From Cyclostephanos tholiformis (taxonomy: Eukaryota > Bacillariophyta > Thalassiosirophyceae > Thalassiosirales > Thalassiosiraceae), in assembly GCA_036939975.1 (NCBI GenBank), contig JALLPB010000026.1:1-34183 (forward strand): a DNA stretch of 34,183 nt, given 5' to 3'. Position numbers and translations under genes: made by a program. The notes under the pieces were generated by a model. The model searched no databases. It saw only the letters and a list, made by a program, of their open reading frames with translations, and was not told where the DNA came from. Below, piece by piece: positions 1 through 9,526 of this stretch (its first letter is position 1; every line of letters starts with the position of its first letter).

Positions 1-66
1 GCGATACCCAATACACCGATCGCGCCCGTCGCATTCGGTTCGACGAATTTTCCGCCCTTCGCCATG
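1..66 (-). CDS. N-terminal start of an unidentified gene running off the left edge
   Basis: On the minus strand an ATG at 66-64 in a good context (AACATGGCG) opens a frame with no stop to the window edge. The 22 visible codons begin MAKGGKFVEPNATGAIG. That is too little to recognise a family. The composition (Lys, Gly, Asn, Val) looks like a soluble protein start and shows no signal peptide. If real, it is transcribed divergently from the sulfotransferase at 401, with about 330 bases between them. A chance open frame of this length cannot be excluded. Confidence 0.4.
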
Positions 67-400
67 TTGATGTCGTGATTGTGCGCACCTTTGTGCTTTG
101 TGTGACGAGTTGTAAATCAAGAGACCACGTAGGAACTATACAAAAAACTATTTTGTCTATTTAGCACTTTCAGCTACCCGATTACAAGAAATTCTGACGT
201 TTTTGATTCCTTATTCCGCGTATCCAACGGTAGTCACCCCCCCCCAAAACACACACACAACCAAGGGTATTTCGTGCCGGCCACCATGGCGCATGTATTC
301 TCCCCATGTGAAGTATTTTTTTTGATATCGTCGTGCCTCTGATGACAAACCCAGGCACCTTGTACTAATTTTTTCTGAAGTCCTGAGTAAAATTCTCCCC
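67..400. promoter_or_regulatory. Intergenic spacer, probable divergent promoter region
   Basis: No coding signal is visible on either strand. The stretch contains a C-run followed by an alternating CA tract (about 236-260) and AT-rich segments. It separates the leftward gene start from the rightward sulfotransferase, so it probably holds both promoters. I see no specific element. Confidence 0.3.
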
Positions 401-1300
401 ATGAGGCAAAAGATCCTGTGGACGGTTTTGATTTTGATGATCATATATCAGATGTTCGTGGTAGGCAGGGTGATTGGTTCTTATTTGCTAATGTTCAAAC
501 GGGGGGACAGCTTGGGCGTGCCTCCCCCCTTATACCTCAGTCATCACGGTACTGGTACTCCGGATAGAGAGAAAAGCGTCGTTGGCTCCGTGGTCGACGC
601 TAGTGCACACGATTGCTCGGGATGCGATTTCGTCTTCATCGTCGCCACGGGAAGAAGCGGGAGCACGACGTTGATGACATTCCTGAATAGCATTCCCGGG
701 GTACACGTGAGCGGCGAGAACGATGGCCAAACGGAACGCCTGCGGTTGATTTACGAGTCTCTGCGGCACGTAAAGAGGGAACATACCAGGCATGCAGCAT
801 GGGCGAACACGTACAATATGAACGAGATCAAACGGGACATGCGGAAGATGCTCATACACGTGATTAACCCGCCCGCTGGATCCGATACGATCGGTTTCAA
901 GGAGATGCGCTTCCATGGCAAGGATTTAGACTTCATCAGGATGCTCTTCCCCCGCGCCAAATTTATCCTTTCGATCAGGGGAGATGTATCCAAACAGCCA
1001 AAGTCGGCTTTTAACAGGGGTAAAAACAGCACTAGAGTGAAAGCGGCCCTGAAAAAAGAGAATGAGATATTGTCATCCTTGTCGAGGAAGCACCCAGACT
1101 ACATGTATTTGGTAAAGCTTGAGGATTTTTCCGTGAAGAAATTCGACGATATTCTACGCTTCCTGGGGCGCACGGACTGCAAAACACTTCGCGTGCCTGC
1201 GTTGAACACGCACGGAGGATACACGAAGATGAAAAAATTGAGGAATAAATTGTCTGGTGTCGTCAAGTGCAACAAAAGAGAACTAGCTCACGAAGGATAG
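401..1300 (+). CDS. Membrane-anchored sulfotransferase family protein
   Basis: This 299-residue protein has a type II membrane topology: residues 5-31 are a hydrophobic signal anchor right after a short basic start, which suggests a Golgi enzyme with a lumenal catalytic domain. The 5'-phosphosulfate-binding loop is visible as GRSGSTTL (about 84-91) after a beta strand (FVFIVA). A candidate 3'-phosphate-binding region is FILSIRGDVSKQPKSAF (about 188-204). These are the hallmarks of PAPS-dependent sulfotransferases, which move sulfate from PAPS onto sugars or proteins; the acceptor cannot be read from sequence. No intron is needed. The ATG at 401 gives the anchor its proper position. A glycosyltransferase fragment follows on the same strand after about 60 bases, possibly another secretory-pathway enzyme. 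Confidence 0.8.
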   Translation: MRQKILWTVLILMIIYQMFVVGRVIGSYLLMFKRGDSLGVPPPLYLSHHGTGTPDREKSVVGSVVDASAHDCSGCDFVFIVATGRSGSTTLMTFLNSIPGVHVSGENDGQTERLRLIYESLRHVKREHTRHAAWANTYNMNEIKRDMRKMLIHVINPPAGSDTIGFKEMRFHGKDLDFIRMLFPRAKFILSIRGDVSKQPKSAFNRGKNSTRVKAALKKENEILSSLSRKHPDYMYLVKLEDFSVKKFDDILRFLGRTDCKTLRVPALNTHGGYTKMKKLRNKLSGVVKCNKRELAHEG

Positions 1301-1357
1301 AGCGATTATTCCCTTCTGTCGCCAAATACCCAATCCCTCTGACGTCCCAAGGTACTA

Positions 1358-2101
1358 ATGGTAACGCATGGTCGGCCATGGGCGTCAATTTATGGGTTTG
1401 GCGATGTACCCTTGCGAGTTGACCTAAAGCACGTCTACGCGAATCACACAGACTCGCCGGCATTGCTTGTGCCAACGGAGGAACAGATCAATAACTACGC
1501 GGGGGGGCCGCCGTACATGTCAACTCGGAGGGATATGTTCGCGATCGTCAACATATGGTGCGAGCTGGTGCCCAGGGTTCACCACGTGTATCAGGCGTTG
1601 CTGGGCGAGCTGTACGGTTGGTCCCTGGCAGCGGCACACCTTAGACTGCCGCACACATTGGCGACGTCCTTCATGATATCAGCGACCGGTATCAGAGGGG
1701 AGGGATGGCCGTTAATTGATCAATTGAAAGATGATGAAGTTTGCGAATTCTCGACATCAAGAGAGAAGGAGGTCAAACTTCCTTATGTTGTTCACTACAG
1801 TCAGAGTTACTGGCTCGGAAAATGGTTCATCGGGAAGTACCGTCTGGAGAAAGAGTTCTTGTCGTGTGAGAAGCCGTTACTGCTCGAGCCACCAATGACA
1901 ATTCATCAATCCCGGTGGGAAGCCATACGGCGAAAGGACGAAAATAGGAGCAGATATTGCAAAACGGGAGCAGTTCATGATTTGCCAAATAATCGCACGG
2001 TTGAACGATGCAGCGACGTGGTACAAGGATCAAACGTGCGAGAAGGGGCAGGCAAATTACGAAAAGTCATTCATTTTTCATCACAGTTTAGATCCGAATA
2101 A
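1358..2101 (+). pseudogene. 5'-truncated glycosyltransferase (HPAT/SERGT-like C-terminal half)
   Basis: The frame resembles the C-terminal part of hydroxyproline O-arabinosyltransferase / peptidyl-serine galactosyltransferase (HPAT/SERGT-like) proteins, which glycosylate secreted proteins in the Golgi. Recognisable blocks are YAGGPPYM, a LYGWSLAAAHLRLPHTL helix, GEGWPLID, a VVHYSQSYWLGKWFIGK strand-helix and CEKPLLLEPP. The N-terminal half with the donor-binding strands is absent: an in-frame TGA lies at 1340, and the sulfotransferase stop lies only 57 bases before the first ATG. It is therefore either a truncated remnant or the last exon of a gene whose upstream exons I cannot find. Its last 22 codons fall inside a duplicated segment and reappear at 22135. 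The family is from memory of conserved blocks; the substrate is unknown. Confidence 0.55.
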
Positions 2102-2974
2102 CAATGAAGGTGACGAGAAGGAGACCAAATGGTGATGTTCAATGTCAATGAAGAATTAATGTTAGATGACAAGATAATCTAACCCTTAATGCCGCACTTT
2201 CTTTCTCATAACAACATTTGTTGCTACATAACAATGAAATTTTAAGATCACATGCAGTAGGGTGGAGCACTAATTACTGCTGCGCCGCCTCTTGTCTTCT
2301 TTGCATTTGGCTGTACTTTGCAAATCGTTAGTAAGCGGCTGATTCCCTCTATTTTGCACTCGCGTGCAGTTTAGCCAGGCAGCTGTGACGCGATCTTCTC
2401 CCACACAGTCGTCTGCCTGAGAAAGCTTGGGCACCTCTGATCGGTATTACAATCCCCATCGATTTCACTCAAGCTAGTCAAATCGGTGCAGAACTTCAAC
2501 AGAAGCGAGTCGAGCAAGTCAAGCTCCTGAAATGACCATGCTGTGTCGTCATTAATTGCTGAGTCCCACCCCTCCCGGCGTTGATAGCCGTTCATGAAAA
2601 GCAAACCAACGCGGCTTTTTGTCCTTATCCTGGACCAGCGCTTTGAAATAGGAATATGCATACACCTTCACATCCCGTTCCGTGGAGTTCAATTCCGATG
2701 CCATGTCCTTCCATGCCCCGGGGGAGGATCCGTGCCTTTCGAGGGCGGATGTGAACTTCAAGTGCCAGGCGGATTTCGGATGCTCCCGTGACAAATATTT
2801 TATGTCAAAGAGCACCGCGCCATGTTTTCCCCCTTTCGAATGTTCGTTGAAAGCTTCCTCCGGCGGGTACTTCAATTCTGAATGTCGATGCACCCGCGAG
2901 TTTTCTCCTGGACTACCATCCTCTGCAACTTTGTTGATTATTCGCGGAGGGTCATCCTAGCCATTTCGCCTTCC
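2032..2974. repeat. Segmental duplication, left (decayed) copy
   Basis: About 940 bases are closely matched by 22135-23073 in the same orientation, with scattered substitutions and small indels. The block holds the last codons of the glycosyltransferase, the spacer, and most of the Myb/SANT gene on the minus strand. Homology starts at AAACGTGCGAGAAGGG and fades within the N-terminal third of the Myb gene near GCC-TCCA. This left copy carries the inactivating changes. Confidence 0.9.
2371..2893 (-). pseudogene. Broken copy of the Myb/SANT-domain gene
   Basis: This is the left copy of the gene intact at 22348-23295. It reads the same two Myb/SANT-like domains but is broken three ways. A 2-base deletion near 2620 (a T-run where the other copy reads TTTTTTCG) shifts frame between the first and second domain. 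A stop at 2373-2371 replaces the Lys codon after SQLPG and removes the last 30 residues. The first part of the protein is missing because homology ends near 2974. The domain cores remain nearly identical to the intact copy, so the inactivation is probably recent. Confidence 0.85.
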
Positions 2975-3393
<419 letters not shown>

Positions 3394-3417
3394 TTTTTTT
3401 CTGTCTACCATGCCGTA

Positions 3418-3569
3418 TTGTTTGGACGCAGACAGAGGAGGCAGCGAGCGCGGGGAAATCTGAGGAGAGGCGAAAACTGAGACTCGAAGTCTCATTTCCA
3501 CCTCGCTTTTCGATTGCATTGGACGAGCAACCAGTCCACGCGACCGAATTAGAGAGTAGTTCTAAAAAT
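3418..3569 (+). repeat. Retrotransposon terminal repeat A1
   Basis: Left terminal copy of the split repeat. It starts TTGTTTGGACGCAGACAGAGG and ends GAGAGTAGTTCTAAAAAT. It matches A2 (8758-8949) along its whole length except for about 40 bases present only in A2 and scattered substitutions. The difference between the two copies suggests the insertion is not very recent. Confidence 0.85.
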
Positions 3570-3692
3570 AAACGACAGCGACAATCATGATTATCCCTAC
3601 GCATCTCATTTGGGCTAACAGTTTGTTAACCATCCGAGCAATGACGCGGGTAATAAAAACCTCCCGGCTTTCAGCAGCACGCTCGACACTGA

Positions 3693-5040
3693 TTCTTCTA
3701 TCGAAGTAAGCTAAAGGATTTGGTGGAAGAAATTGACACAGTTATTTTAGCCGCCGACGCGAATAGGAAGCTAGCATTGTTCCACTCCCCTAAGAACTTC
3801 GGTGGGACTAGGACTCGCCCCGATGATAAGGTGGCTTGCTTGATAGGACTCGGGAACAAAGCAACTCCAGTGCTTCCCAACTTGGAATCCGCTTTCCAAA
3901 GTCTCAGGATTAGAGTTCCAGAAGTCCTCGAACTTGCAGCGTGCACGACGGCCGATGAGGTGGCAGCTCTCAAAGTTCCAGGAAAAGACGCAATCATCGG
4001 AATGGAAGGCTCGGCAATTTACATCCCTTGCCCAGTCTTGCGAAACGTCATTATCAAGTCAGCCACGAAAGACCCCTTCACTCTAATTCCTCTTCTTTCA
4101 CAAGCGGCGAGAGCCTTTGACTAAGCAAACGAGGGAGCCAGGGCGGTCGAACACGCTGACGACTTGTGTATTCTTTGCTTTCTAGGAACAAGAGCCCAAC
4201 GCGAGATCACAGAAAGAAGATTACCTCGTGTGTCATATGATTCAAGAGCAAGGTCAGAAAAAATCGCTTGATGAGATCAAGGCATCACTGAAGCAAAATG
4301 TACATGTACCTAAAGACTTTGATGGCATGGGCAACCAACTCAATCTCTTCGCAGCTGCCTTGTCGATCTTCTTTGGGAAAGAGAGCATTTGCACGGCGAG
4401 TCTTGATCAGCTCGTTCTCCTCGTCGGCAGAAACAAGAAGAACCTTTGTGATCAGATTGCGATGGACGAATTTTTTGCAGCAAAGTTCCTGCTTGCAGTG
4501 GATAGGAGAGTTCAACACTAGTTAAGAATGTGTGAGAATTGCACGTTGACAAGATTGAGACAAGGTCATCGATTTTGGGGACTTACTCAAACATGTGTTA
4601 AATGGACCTTCGTGATGACCCTACCGCCGAGCTTTAAGATTGTTCACGCCGGATCGAACGCAGCCGCCATTGACAATGCAAAGCAAGCAGCAGCAGCGGG
4701 AGCGAATGCAGGAGAAGCAGGAGAAGGGAAAGGAAGAGGCAAGAAGAGGAAGAATGAGAACGGAAACAGAAAATTGGTGAAGAACCCGGTGCCAGACAAA
4801 GATCTCGCTGCGAAACCTGGTGAATCGTGGGCAGAAACCTTTAGCAAGAAGCTTCCAAAGGATCGGCCGTCATGGGATGGAAAAATCAATATGTGCACAA
4901 GGTGGCACATCAAGGGAGACTGTTTTGATGATTGCTCACGCAATGAAAGCCACGTCGGAAAAGATAAAATCCCGGGGGACAAGAAAGCAAGCTTCATTAC
5001 TTACATGTTGAAGTGCCGCGAAGGGGCTAAGGGCAACTGA
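3693..5040 (+). pseudogene. Retrotransposon gag-like frame, interrupted
   Basis: Three open pieces (about 3693-4124, 4228-4521, 4528-5040) look like one former protein. The first is alpha/beta-like and ends at a TAA at 4122. Coding-like sequence continues in the same frame past that stop before a shift to the frame of the second piece. The second and third are in the same frame, split by a TAG at 4519-4521 (AVDRRVQH then LRMCENC), where a Trp codon is a likely ancestor. The third has an Ala-rich then Lys/Arg-rich linker and a compact C-x8-C-x3-C-x5-H motif at 4894-4953 (CTRWHIKGDCFDDCSRNESH), a nucleic-acid-binding finger as expected near a gag C-terminus. The function is inferred from position and the finger. 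Confidence 0.65.
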
Positions 5041-5195
5041 CTCCTCAAGTCAGAGCCTAGCAGCATCTGACCTTCTCCAAAACCGCCCGATGCAAGAATG
5101 CCTTTCGGTTTTGATCCAGAAATATGAAAAGTCTCGGAGATCAATATGCAACCTCCTTCACCACGAATGGCTGATTTAGCTAGCACCCTTCCGCC

Positions 5196-7915
5196 TTGAC
5201 GGGAACTGCCAACCTTAGTCCCAAATTCTCTAAGTCCATGGCTCAACTCGTCATCATCAACATCAAGAGTAGCACGGACAGAGGAAGCAAGACAAAAAAA
5301 GCAAGGGAGGAGCAACGTTCAGCAACGACAATGAACCACGTGAATCAGATGCTCAGTGAGTGTCATAACTTACCTCTTCTTTTTCCGAATGACCCCAAGC
5401 ACCGCAATGTTTCCAACAATCCCAAAACTATCAAGCAACGTTGTTTTGACTGGCCCAATGACCTGGTCAACTGCATCAAGCAGGTCATTGGCTCTTCATG
5501 CGCCATGCCTTTGCCTCCCAAATTCAAGTTCGAGATGACGGGTGAAGCAGTAAAGCACAATCTTGCAGTGTTAGAGAAATACAAGTTCAGCTTGGAACAA
5601 GCTCTCGACACACAACGCGACTCACCTTTGGGCTCCAGGAAGGAGTTTTGGCCGCCGGACATCCTACGTTTGGTTTTTGGCCAGCACCCATTGTGGAATC
5701 GGATGGAGGCCATCCTCACGAAAGGAAGCAAATGGCTGTTAGAAGAAGTGAGCAAAGCAAGCAGAACAAGTGACTTGCAGGATGCCCTCACCTTTGGAAA
5801 TCACAAAGGCGCGTCAAAGAAGCTGGACCTTCTGGTGAAGCTGATTGGAAAAGATGTGAGGTATGGCTACAGGGTACCTATCCCCCTAGAAAGCATAACA
5901 AGAATTCCAGGGTTAAAAATGGCGCCAATGAACATTATGGCACAAAACACGATTGATGAGTTCAAGAGAGTTATTCCAAAAGACAGACTTACTCACGATC
6001 AAAGCCGGAAGTGGAGTTCCAGCACGTCTGTACTGCATTTAAAAAGAGCTTCTGCAGGAGTGCAGATATTGCTTCTGCATCCAATGCATTGTTAACTGGG
6101 CAATAGCGGCAAGACGGGCATATCCTGCTCAGCAAATTATGGCATCAAAAATTGATTATACATTGGCTTATTGTCAAGGAACTCTCAACTTTGAGACGGC
6201 ACTGAAGACGGCAACGCAGCTCCTGTATGACAACATTGCCATCATCAAGCTCTGTTTGACCATCGGAGGCACTCCCTGTCCTTTTGAATGGGGGGTAATA
6301 TCAGAAGCAATATGCAATTTAGCGAACGAGCTGTTAAAATGCAAGGATTGGGAACCTGCAAATTTACACGCATCGGTCCAAAAAGACATCCCGCCTCGGA
6401 CTTACCTTGGAGATGACGTCCCTTTCAGAATCGGATGGGAGCTCATCATTGACATCCCTATCAACCCAAGAGGCTATGCGGATGTCTACATTGATGACAT
6501 GACCGGCCTGAAGGTCAACTTGCCCGGATTGAAGAATGCTGATCAATTGGAAGTGGTGATTCCCCCCACAATTGAAGTTGTGGCACACCCGAATGACCCA
6601 AACAAACCAGTACCACGCAAGAAGATGGTGGCAGAAGACAAATTGATGGCAGAAGGAGGGCTGTCAGAAACAAAAGTGATTCTGGGGTGGAGTTTCAATT
6701 TCCAAACACTTACCATGACCTTGCCAGAGCATAAACACATCGCGTGGTTGAGGGAGATTGCCACATGACGAAATAGCAGCTAGAGTCAACAATCGGACAC
6801 CTGGGGCACCTTGGCTACGTTATCCCCTGGGTTTTCCACTTCCTTAACAGACTCCGGACGCTCCTATCCGAGACCGACAAGGGGAGATTTAGGTCAATAA
6901 GAGTAAACGAAAAATGCGTCAAAGACCTCGCATTGATGCAAACAGTTTTGAACAAAGCATGAGAAGGCATTGACATGAACTTACTTGCTTTTCGATCCCC
7001 CAACCACGTCTACTATTCTGATTTGTGTCCTGCCCGGTTGGGGGGGTACAGCAATCAAGGGCAAGCGTGGTGATTCAAAGTGCAGGACAAGCATTTATTT
7101 AAAGAATCAAACAACTTACTCGAGTTCCTTGTGGCGGTCATCTCCCCCTGGATAGATGTCATTGAAGGACGTCTCGTTGCAGGGGACTGTGCCCTCAGCA
7201 TGACGGACAGTACGATGGCCGAAGGGTGGATGCGGCGAAAATCCAACTTTGTCGAGAGGGGAGAAGACCCACGGCTTGTTTCAATGCAGCACAAAAATAT
7301 GCATTGATTTTTATGGACGCGAACATAAAAGGCTACAGTCAGTGGTTTCCGGGAAAATCTAACAACGTCGTGGATGCTCTCTTGAGGGACTGGCACCTCG
7401 GAGACAACGAACTCACCTCTCTTTTACTCCTCCAATTTCCTGAACAGATGCCGAAAATTTTCCAAATATTACCGCTGCCCAGCAAGATCGGCTCGTGGCT
7501 GACCTCTTTGCTGCCGCCGCTTCTCGTGAGCGAGCAGTTATGGGAGCAACACATGACGACAGGGATCGAGCTTGGCATCAATGGTCCAAGTGGTGCAAGT
7601 CCTTTGGACGCGACGACCTCTACCTTGACAAATTCAGACAAGTCGAACAAAATCTTTTACTTGGTGCATTTGCCATGGCTGTCAGAGAAGGAAGGTTCAC
7701 GAAAGATCGCACTGAACCACTGGTTGAAGGAACAGTCCACGGTACCATCTCACATGTGGTACAGGCCTTTCAGGAATTTGGAAGACAGAATCCCACTAAA
7801 GACGCAGACAACATGCTTAGCATCCTTCTATCAAGGCAGTTCAGAGCCTATCGCAATGACAACCCCAAAGAAATTCAACAAAAGGCCCTTCCCTTTTGTG
7901 TCCTCGATGAATTAG
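5196..7915 (+). pseudogene. Retrotransposon reverse transcriptase / RNase H (pol), interrupted
   Basis: The likely ATG is 5331. The N-terminal piece to about 6030 holds the region before the RT palm, including PIPLESITRIPGLKMAPMN and KDRLTHDQSRKW. A frameshift near 6030 leads into KELLQECRYC..WAIAARRAYP and then the palm. Motif A contains KIDY at about 6151, TPCPFEWGVISEAI follows, and the catalytic YIDD is at 6487-6498, then ETKVILGWSF. A stop at 6766 plus a shift leads into the RNase H part, with catalytic-type YYSDLCPAGLGGYS and MTDSTMAEGW, crossed by TGA stops at 6960 and 7071. Another shift near 7290 leads to a C-terminal tail (SQWFPGKSNNVVDALLRDW) that runs on to 7915. The tail overlaps the recombinase frame for over 400 bases. 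RNA-templated DNA synthesis is the family role; this copy looks dead. Confidence 0.8.
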
Positions 7916-8696
7916 CAAAACGGCGAGTATCAGAACTCGACAAAGCGATTTCGCAACTCACCATTGGCACAGCTTTCTTGGCTTGTCGCTCGTGCAAGTA
8001 CTTAAAGGTTCCTCGGAGGGAAATGAAACACACGAAGCTTTGGCTTCGCAACATCAGATTTTTCAAAGATGGGTGTCTTCTTTCTATGCCTTCAAACAAC
8101 TTGGACTTCGGAGATTGCAAAAAAATGACCATAAACATGAGACAGTCATCCATGGTCGGACAGATGACCCAGTCTTGTGCCCAGTGAAGCAATGGGCACA
8201 ACTCGTTAACAGAATTCGGACATATCCTGGCACCACGGAGGAAACTCCAGTCTGCACGCTCTGGTGCCACGATAGACATGAGCAGATCACATCACACCAC
8301 GTTATCAACACACTCAGGGCGGCTTGCACAACCGTTGGAAGTGCTCGGCTTGATTTCGAGCCGTAAGAAATAGGCACGCACTCACTTCGATTGGGAGCGG
8401 CAATGGAAATGTATCTCGCAGGGGTACCAGTCTACATGATCATGCTTATCGGTAGATGGTCGAGCAACGCTTTCCTGTGATACATCAGATGGCAATTTGA
8501 GCAATTCTTGAAAGACGTTGCCCAAGAAATGCTAACACATCGATCGTTTCGCACGCTCCCCGACGTAGCACCTCGTGTGGTATCAAACGAAGACCCCCGG
8601 CAGCGCAACCACCGAGACAACGCCAAGACGAGGAGAAATATTGGACGCGATGCGTCTCAACGAGTGCAACTACCGGCCTTCGATCTTTTCAATTGA
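7445..8696 (+). pseudogene. Retrotransposon tyrosine recombinase, interrupted
   Basis: The frame opens near 7445, inside pol, and reads an N-terminal DNA-binding-type region (RAWHQWSKWCKSFGR). It then enters the catalytic domain: LACRSCKYLKVPRRE carries the first Arg, and after a frameshift in an A-run near 8120 the sequence continues with TDDPVLCPVKQWA. Then comes GTHSLRLGAAMEMYLAG (the H-x-x-R box) and IGRWSSNAFL, followed by a Tyr (the nucleophile position) in YIRWQFEQF. A TAA at 8364 and a TGA at 8478, directly before the Tyr, interrupt it. The C-terminal tail ends at 8696. The R, H-x-x-R and Y pattern supports a site-specific recombinase that would insert the circular DNA copy; this copy cannot make an intact enzyme. 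Confidence 0.8.
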
Positions 8697-8728
8697 CCCA
8701 ACAACGATGCGGAGGAAACATTAATGGA

Positions 8729-8754
8729 GAGGCATCATCTTCCCGATCGCTGAA
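8729..8754 (+). repeat. Retrotransposon repeat B1
   Basis: A 26-base segment (GAGGCATCATCTTCCCGATC then GCTGAA) lies 3 bases before A2. It matches B2 at 8965-8990 with two mismatches. Together B1 and A2 form the internal junction expected to mimic the joined ends of a circular intermediate. Confidence 0.75.
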
Positions 8755-8757
8755 TCG

Positions 8758-8949
8758 TTGTTTGGATGCAGACAGAGGATGGAGAGAGTGCGGGGACTGG
8801 CAGACAAAAAAAATTCAAATATCGGCTTATTTTAAAAATCTGAGGAGAGGCAAAAACTGAGACTCAAAGTGTCATTTCCACCTTGCTTTTTGATTGCATC
8901 GGACGAGCAACCAGTCCATGCGACCGACTTAGAGAGTAGTTCTAAAAAT
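8758..8949 (+). repeat. Retrotransposon repeat A2
   Basis: Internal copy of A1, with the same ends (TTGTTTGGATGCAGACAGAGG and GAGAGTAGTTCTAAAAAT). It carries about 40 extra bases, roughly 8795-8836, that include an A-run and an AT-rich segment. It sits between B1 and B2. Confidence 0.85.
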
Positions 8950-8964
8950 CCCCAAACCCACCCT

Positions 8965-8990
8965 GAGGCATCATCTTCCTGGTCGCTGAA
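8965..8990 (+). repeat. Retrotransposon repeat B2, right end of the element
   Basis: Terminal copy of B1 (GAGGCATCATCTTCCTGGTC then GCTGAA), 15 bases after A2. It defines the right edge of the element. Confidence 0.75.
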
Positions 8991-9526
8991 CAGGATCAGG
9001 CAAGGGGAGAATTGATTTAAAAAAACTCAGTTCCAAACCCAACCCCCCATGCACATCTTATGCACATTTCTCTAATTCACGTATCGTGGAGGCGTTTGGC
9101 TTCAAAGTTTCTTCATGTCATTTTTTGAGGTCCCCGCTGTGGTATCCCTCCCCCCCTTACCCTTGCTCCTTTTCAGATTTTCCGTGCTTCTGTTAGATGC
9201 AAGGGAAAATTTTTCCATCCTCTCTTGTTGCTGTGCACCCGTGTTGCTTAGACTACTGCTACTAACCCGAAAATCAGCAGAGCATGTGCTCTCCAACCTT
9301 AATAATGGAATGAGCTTCCCTCATTCGGGGGTCAAGTCTCAGTCCTTCCATAGTCCCATTTTTGTATGTACCAGGGCCAACTGTAGTATCGTACTACTAC
9401 TAGATACTATACCTAATTTTAATCATCACATCAGTCCGTCACGTGTTACAGTATGCGTGCACTCGTGAACTTACCTACCTAGGTACTTTTCCCCATAATA
9501 TTAGTAGCAGTTATGGGATAGAGACA
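8991..9526. promoter_or_regulatory. Spacer and probable promoter of the aftiphilin-like gene
   Basis: No coding signal. The last 150 bases hold two clusters of the words TACTACTAG and TACCTA (9381-9416 and 9471-9487, the latter TTACCTACCTAGGTAC), about 40-145 bases before the start codon. Similar clusters occur before other genes of this window, so these are candidate promoter elements. The rest, from the retrotransposon edge, is pyrimidine-rich and featureless. Confidence 0.4.

Larger units (their letters stand above)
3418..8990 (+). mobile_element. DIRS/PAT-type tyrosine-recombinase retrotransposon, degenerate
   Basis: The element is about 5.57 kb and encodes, in order, a gag-like frame with a CCCH-like zinc finger, a reverse transcriptase plus RNase H, and a tyrosine recombinase whose frame overlaps pol. 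It has no LTRs. Its repeats are split: A1 at the left end, then B1-A2-B2 at the right end. That is the arrangement known for PAT/Ngaro-type members of the DIRS order, which integrate by recombinase through a circular intermediate and make no target-site duplication; none is obvious here. Every frame is interrupted by stops or shifts, so this copy is probably non-autonomous. The outer edges are taken as the outer edges of A1 and B2, accurate to a few bases. Confidence 0.85.

Noticed and set aside
3418..8949. LTR retrotransposon interpretation of the A1/A2 repeat pair
   Set aside because: A2 is internal to a second repeat pair (B1/B2), and the element encodes a tyrosine recombinase, not a DDE integrase; no protease or target-site duplication is seen.
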